The position numbers and the translations under genes were made by a program. Below, in pieces: positions 53,901 through 61,000 of a DNA stretch of 64,000 nucleotides (the stretch's first letter is position 1; every line of letters begins with the position of its first letter). The stretch comes from Tyto alba (taxonomy: Eukaryota > Chordata > Aves > Strigiformes > Tytonidae): assembly GCF_018691265.1 (NCBI RefSeq), contig NW_024881313.1, positions 11,732,501 to 11,796,500 on the forward strand, written 5' to 3'. The notes under the pieces are model-generated. The model was not told the DNA's origin, made no database searches, and was given only the letters and a program-made list of their open reading frames with translations.

Positions 53901-56900
53901 AAAACTAAAGATTTATTCTTAAAGTTCATATTTGTCAACAAATACAACAATGTTTTACAGATATTAAAAGTATAAATGCAAACTTTGGAACCATAGCAGC
54001 ATCTTTGCTAATAACTGAAATGATTCTATTGTAAAATAATATCTGTGGAAATAGATTGTCATCCTAGAAGATACCTCCACTTGAGGTACTGCTGTGGTTG
54101 CAATTCAAAGGCATAATTAGCTCCATATTTTAAGAAACAGTAATAGCAGCCAGCAGAATTTTTGATTTGTTTGTTGGGGTTTTTTTTTTTTTGCTTGTTT
54201 GTTTGTTTCAGAAGTAAAGCACAATCTTTTTTTTATTTTTTTTTCCCCCTACTGGAATGAAGTTAAGCAAAAAATAATAAAAGACAGAGTGACATGTAGC
54301 TCAGATCTAGTCTTCTTGGCACTTTCTTCTGTCCAACATCCATGTATGTCCTTCTCCAGGATGCTCAATGTGGAGAGGGAACACGAGTGAGGAACATTTC
54401 CTGTGTGGTTTTTGATGGATCCATTGAAGATGGTGGCAAAGTAGTAGATGAGGAATTTTGTGGAGAAATAGAGCCTGTTATAGATGGTAATAAGAAGATT
54501 ATACTTGAGGAAACCTGCACTGTCCCTTGTCCAGGTAACAAAGCTATTCAAATAAATGTTGCATTTCAAGATTGGTTGGGTATCATTATACTTATCAGTG
54601 CCTAGCATTAGCCACAGGCAATTAAATCTTTTTCACATGCTTTACTGATTGTACTCATCCATCAAATGACCAACAGTTACTTTCCAGTAGTGGCTTCATG
54701 ACAATAAATCAATTAGAAAAAAATACCAGGTTTTAAATTTTATAAAAGGCATGTCTCAGTCACAGATTGTACCTAATAAGAATATATTATTTCACAAAAT
54801 CATTTGAAATAAGACCTGTGTTTAACTCTATAAGAAAGTGTTGGCTTATAGCTAAGTATTTACTTTAAGTGCTTAGGTCACCTAACAGCTTTATTAATAC
54901 TTTTAACAGGGGCTAAGGAATATGATGCCTTTTTTGGGTGTCTAAGAAGACTATGCTAGGGAGTCTTACTTTTTTGTTTAAAGGGGCTATTCCAAATGAA
55001 ATTAATATTTTGATCTCCAAGAAAATGTGAGTATTTCTAACTTTTCAACTTGCTGGACGTGACATGCACCATCATTGCCCTTGTAAACTGAATCCAAAGG
55101 AGCTGTTACAAATTACCAGGTCTATGACCCTCATACTGATAAGGATTAAGATTCTATAACAGCTTTTTAATTTCCAGTAAAACCCCTCCAGTTCATTTCA
55201 AGCACTTATCTGTAGAATTTGAAGTATATTGCTGTTGTTCAATAGAATCATTAGTAATGTATCTTCAGAAGTGGTGATTAACTCCTTCAGTTCTAATGTA
55301 GCTATCATTCCATACCAGTCCTCTGTTTTTGTTCTCTCGCAACTCTTCCCTTTCTCAGAATTTTTTTCCAATTCATTTCAAATTGGACTGAAGGTAAAGT
55401 TGCTTCAACAAATAGAAAAGAATCAAACCCAGAGAGGCTTCCATAACTGCTTTGCGCAGAGCATTCCAATTGCATGATTTTTACGTATTTTTTCAATGAA
55501 AATTGGAAGAATAAAAGGCTTGTAGTTATGTTTTCATGTTAATAAAATTTATATAGAAAAAATATAGCTGCTTATTGCTTGCTTTTAAAATTTGCTGAGC
55601 AGGAACCCGTTTTTCAACAATCTCACATTTAGCCAGCAAGAATAACTACCCTGTGGGGATGTGCTAATGATACACTCCAACTAATATTTCCAAAAATCAC
55701 TACTTGTTTTCCTATTATGTATACATCAGTTCTTCAATTATTCATTTCTTTGCATGCTTTCCTAACATTGGCAAATAAAATTCCTTCATTAATCAGGCAT
55801 CTGGTCAACACGGTACTGATTATATCTGTCATCAGTATAATGTAAGGTAGCATGAATTTTTAATAGCTCTTTCTTCACTGAAATAATGAGAACTAGGAGG
55901 GTTATTTATGAGTCTGTGCACAGTGTAGTCCCATTTTCTACTGCAGTTTTAACAAAATGGTCTCTTTGTGTTGTGCCTGAGATCTTTCTTAAATGTTCTT
56001 TAGCTGATCATGCTAATTAGTGTCATTAGTACAATTTTATGTTTCAATTTTATACCATAAGATAACATTCCACAAATCCCTATTATCCTAACATGAAATA
56101 ACCAGAGCAGACATTTTAATCACCTTCCCATTTCCCTTCCTTGCAAAGAATGTTCCGGCAGTTGCTTCTACTGTCTGTTTAGAGAAATTTTGCATGAGGA
56201 TAAGCAAAATTAATCTTTTTAAACCTAGACAATGTTTTCTATTTCTAAGGTGAAAGAAAAATTATGAACAAGATATATAAATTTAGCCTAAGGCATACAG
56301 TGCACAATACCCTAAAATTTATAAAAATCCAGACATTTGCTGGAGTGTTATTCAGAAATTCAAAATTAGAGTAATCTTCTAGGAATGCTTCAGGAAACTA
56401 TCCTGCTTTAGAGCAAATAGGCTTTTGTATAATCTTTTTATTACCATTTGCTACTGTACAGATATTTAGAGAGTACCAAAATATTACCTGCTCTTAAATA
56501 TAAGTCACATTTAAAAAGAGGAATGAAAAGAACTATGAAGAGGGAAAATTAAGAAACTGGATTTGGAAATTTTTTCTAAGACATTTTTCATGTGAAAAAC
56601 TCCTCACATATGATGATTGTTCATCTTATAAAATTGCTGTTTGACAGGTGACTGTTACTTGAGAGAGTGGTCAGAGTGGAGCATTTGTCAGCTAACCTGT
56701 GTTAACGGTGAGGATCTTGGCTTTGGAGGGATACAGGTCCGATCTCGGGCAGTGATCATTCAGGAATTAGAGAATCAACATCTCTGTCCAGAACAGGCTT
56801 TGGAAACAAGACCTTGCAATGGTAAGCACCAAAATATACACAAGGCCACTTCCTTTAAGAAAAAAATACATAAAAACAATAGTTTTGTTTTCTTTCTGTT

Positions 56901-58015
56901 TACAGTATCAAATTTAGGCAAATACAGATTTGATAGAAATGCACTTTTTTTTTTTTTTTCCCAGAATCAACTGTAAACAGAAAAGCTCTCAAATTGTAGC
57001 TATCATATGTTGCCATTTTAAATGCAATATTTGGAGTATTGATGATCCTTTTTTAATAATGAGTATCTAAGAAGAGTAATTCCCTGTATGGACATTTCTT
57101 GTCCATTCAGAGGCCAGACAGATCAGGCAAAAAAGAAATTTTATATTTATAAGGGAGCTAAGGTGCAGAAGGACTTCATGATTTATCCCAGGCCATACAA
57201 TACGTGTACAGCAGAGCTGAGATGTGAAGTCAGATGCAGCCCAGGCCACTTCACCAAGCACCAGAGCATTGACTGAAGCTCAGTGTTACCAGGAAAGGAA
57301 CCTGACCCCTGAATGAGTTTTGTGCAACAGATGGGCCACAACCATTATTTATTGGAAACATCTGGTTTGCCCATTAACTATATTAGTCTTACTCCATGAG
57401 CAGTGTGTACAACCATTATAGTTCTTGTCCAGGACACATCTGGTTTATTCTGTATGTATCAACTAAGTGCAGAAGACCTTGGGTCCTCCATGTGTGCAGT
57501 GTAGCCTTCTAAGTTGCTGGGTGAAGGAGGACAGGGACTACTTAGTCATATAAATGGTTAAACATAAGGAGTATGGTCTGCTGATGAGTGCAGCTGCTGC
57601 CAGTGGTAGCCTAACATCTTGTCATCAGATTTCTTGAAAAATTAATATTCTCTGTGTAGATGGCCAGTGCTATGAATACAAGTGGATGGCTAGCCCGTGG
57701 AAGGGATCTTCTCGAACCGTGTGGTGCCAAAGGTCAGATGGTTTAAATGTCACAGGTAACTACTCTTTTTATATACACACAAAAGCCTGGAAAACAGGTG
57801 GATAATGTCTCTTCCCAACAAATGGAAATTATTTTTTTCAAAGAATCTGCTAAAAACACTTGTTCCTGATGTATGAATCAACCAGCTGTTGTTGTCTTGA
57901 ATCAACATGGATTTGCATACTAAAAGTGTAATTTATTTTCCAGAATTATGCAGAATTATGTAATGCTAAAAGTAAATATAAATATTATCCTTCTGTATTG
58001 GACCTAGAGTATTTC

Positions 58016-58046
<31 letters not shown>

Positions 58047-61000
58047 ACAGACATATTTACCCTTTTTAATTTAGGGTTTCAGATTTCAAGCCCTACAACA
58101 AATAGAACTTCTATATATAAAAGTTCATTTCAATGCCTATACAGAGGCAGAGATGGAAAGCTTGATAATATCATGAATATATCTTATATCTCCTTAAAAT
58201 TACAAAATGTAAAATTTTAATAGATGTTCTAATTTATTTCTTTATTTCAGTAACATAAACCAATAGCAGAATACTTTAGTGGAGAACTATGGGATGTAGC
58301 TATTTTTTGTGCAAACCAAAGCACAAAACACCATGAATTAAGAATGACTGAGGTCTCCAAATTTAAGAAAATCTTCATATATGTCTGTTTATATTAATTT
58401 ATTTATCAGAATTAGAGATTAATTTAAACTAACAGTTTATATAATATTTCTATCAGCCCAGGTGATAGTAAAAGAATCCCAGAGATTGTAAATGCATTCT
58501 CAATGCCAGCCACTGTCAGCTCTAATTCATGGACTGCCAATACAATACCTCATGATGATGGAATCCACCACTATTGTCTGTTGTGGGAGTAGAAATAAAA
58601 ATATCTGTATTATTTTTACAAGGTTTTGAAATAATAGCCCAAAGTCTCTTTTGCAAGTGTCACCCTGTGCTATAAGAATATTAAAATACATCATCTTCAT
58701 GATGAATGCAACAGGGCATTATTTATGCACCTTGATTGCTCGCTGCCTAGTGAGGATGCTTGTATGGTAAGTAAAACTCTAAGTAAGAATTCTTATTGAG
58801 ATTAACATATGATATTATTTATTAAAGGTCCTACAGGATTTCAAAATAAATCGCATCTTGGTGATTATAGCTCTGAGGAGTTAAAATCAGAATATATTCA
58901 TAAATCACTGTCAGTCGCATAAAAATAATAATTTGTTCTGATGTAGCCAAATACAGTCATGTGATTCCAGGAAATTCCAGGAAAGACAAGTGTATGAATA
59001 TGTGCTATTGGCAAAATTTTCATGACACGACCTCCTCGGCAGACTAACTTCAGACCTATATTGTATCTCTTTTTCAAAGTTTGTTTGTATGTGGTTTTAA
59101 AGCTGTAGTAACTTTCTGATTTAAAATGAAGACTAGTGGAAAATTCCAGACAATGTAGTCACCAGTTTCCATGCAATGCAAAACTGTATTTTATATACGT
59201 TCCTGACAGTTTTCAAACAAAACACTTAAGTACAATATACTGTGAGAACTCCATTGTGTGACGTATAAAGTCATGAACTGTATTACAATTTATGTTTGAA
59301 CATTTTTTTGAAAGTGGTTTGTGTAAACTACAGTATTTAAGAGCTCTAACTGGTAGATGCATATACCCAGTTGATTTAAATGGAGATTACCTATTTTGGT
59401 CTAGGATCGATCAACACATATGTCTTATTTCTGTGTTTCTTTGCTGCTTTATTGCTGCATATTTGGCTCTAACATAGTGTATTTTAATTCAGACATTATA
59501 AAAGTTTTATTATGAGTCCTGTTGGTATTGTAAGGCCTTTATTTACTTGCATAATATTATTGTGTTGAATAGTTCTTTTCTACTTCAAGGTGTTGCTTCC
59601 CATGAGTGATGAGGCAACTCTTTCCTTCTGCAGCTTCCTTGGATGACTGATATTTTATTACATAGATTCCCACAGGCATGTGATTTGTATGCTAGGATAT
59701 ATGATTTTCCTTTCTGGGGTGGGGGAAAACTTACTGCAACCAGCAGGGTTTTCTTTGTTTTCCATCGGCCATCCCATTAACACTTGGATCTACGTAACCA
59801 CATCTAACTGCATCTGCTATGGTCGTGACCAACCTCAGCTGTCAGGATTTCATCATCATATCACGCCAGTATAAAAATGTTATTAATTTGGGAGATGCAG
59901 GTTAAGTCATCCTGTAGCAGTATAAGTTTTAAACTGCGTGATGCATGTCCCTCTTCTGTAAGCTAGAAGGAAACCAGGTAAATTCAAACTGATTCTAAAT
60001 GTATTTTAAAGTAATTCTGGCTGAAATGATAGTGAAAGCCTGATTGTGTGTATTGGTCCATAACAATAACTTCACTGTACATAAAGCTGTAGAAATGAGA
60101 ACTAGGTCTGTATAAAAAAGAAAAAAGACTGAAACCCACTATATCATCAGTATCATAGCATTCAGTACATGCTTTACTGATAATACTTCTTTCCTTCCGA
60201 AAAATCTGTCTTAGACTAGCATGAAATGTGCCTTCACAAGAGGCAAAGCTATAGCATGTGTAAAACTGACTGCTGAGGAGCAGCAGAAAACAGGTATCCA
60301 TTCATAACCTGGATGTGTAGTTTGTTTCCAGTTTAACAGGTGAAGATAGAAATAAAATTATGTTTTTATTTTCTGTGTGGGCACAGTTTTAATATATAAA
60401 TCATAAGGAGGGCCCTAGAGAACCAAAATCTGTTCCCTCAAGCACAACAAAACACTTAAACTGTTTTTTAAGCAGTACACCACCAAAGAAACAAAGAGAA
60501 AAACAAAAGGTTCACTTGCCAAATATTAGCTCTCTAAAATGCACATGAATGCAAATATATGTGCTGTATCCTTACTCTACCTATAAGAAAATACTTAATA
60601 CCACTTATCCTTCACCTTGGAATAAGAGGACACTTAAACTCAAATTTGCAATAAAAATGTAATCCATGACATACTGTAGCAAATAATGACATCAGTAATT
60701 TAATCAGTGGTGAGGTGTTACCATGACAAAATATGATTTTCTGTCCTACAGGGGGCTGTTTAGTGATGCGCCAACCAGATGCTGACAGGTCATGTAACCC
60801 ACCGTGCAGTCAACCCCATGCTTACTGCAGTGAGGTATGTGCTACTGCATTGGAGCATAAAACACCCCTGTGAGGGCTTCCCACACATCTCTCTGCATTA
60901 CAAAGATTGTGCCAACAAAAAGTATTTTCAGAGGTTTTGCTAATCACTAATTTGTTAAAATCAACCTCAGACCATTTTCTGCCTTTCAAGTAGATGTGGA

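Noticed and set aside
54249..54608. 119-codon antisense open frame over exon 14
   Set aside because: It is the antisense shadow of a coding exon and its flanking introns, without family features.
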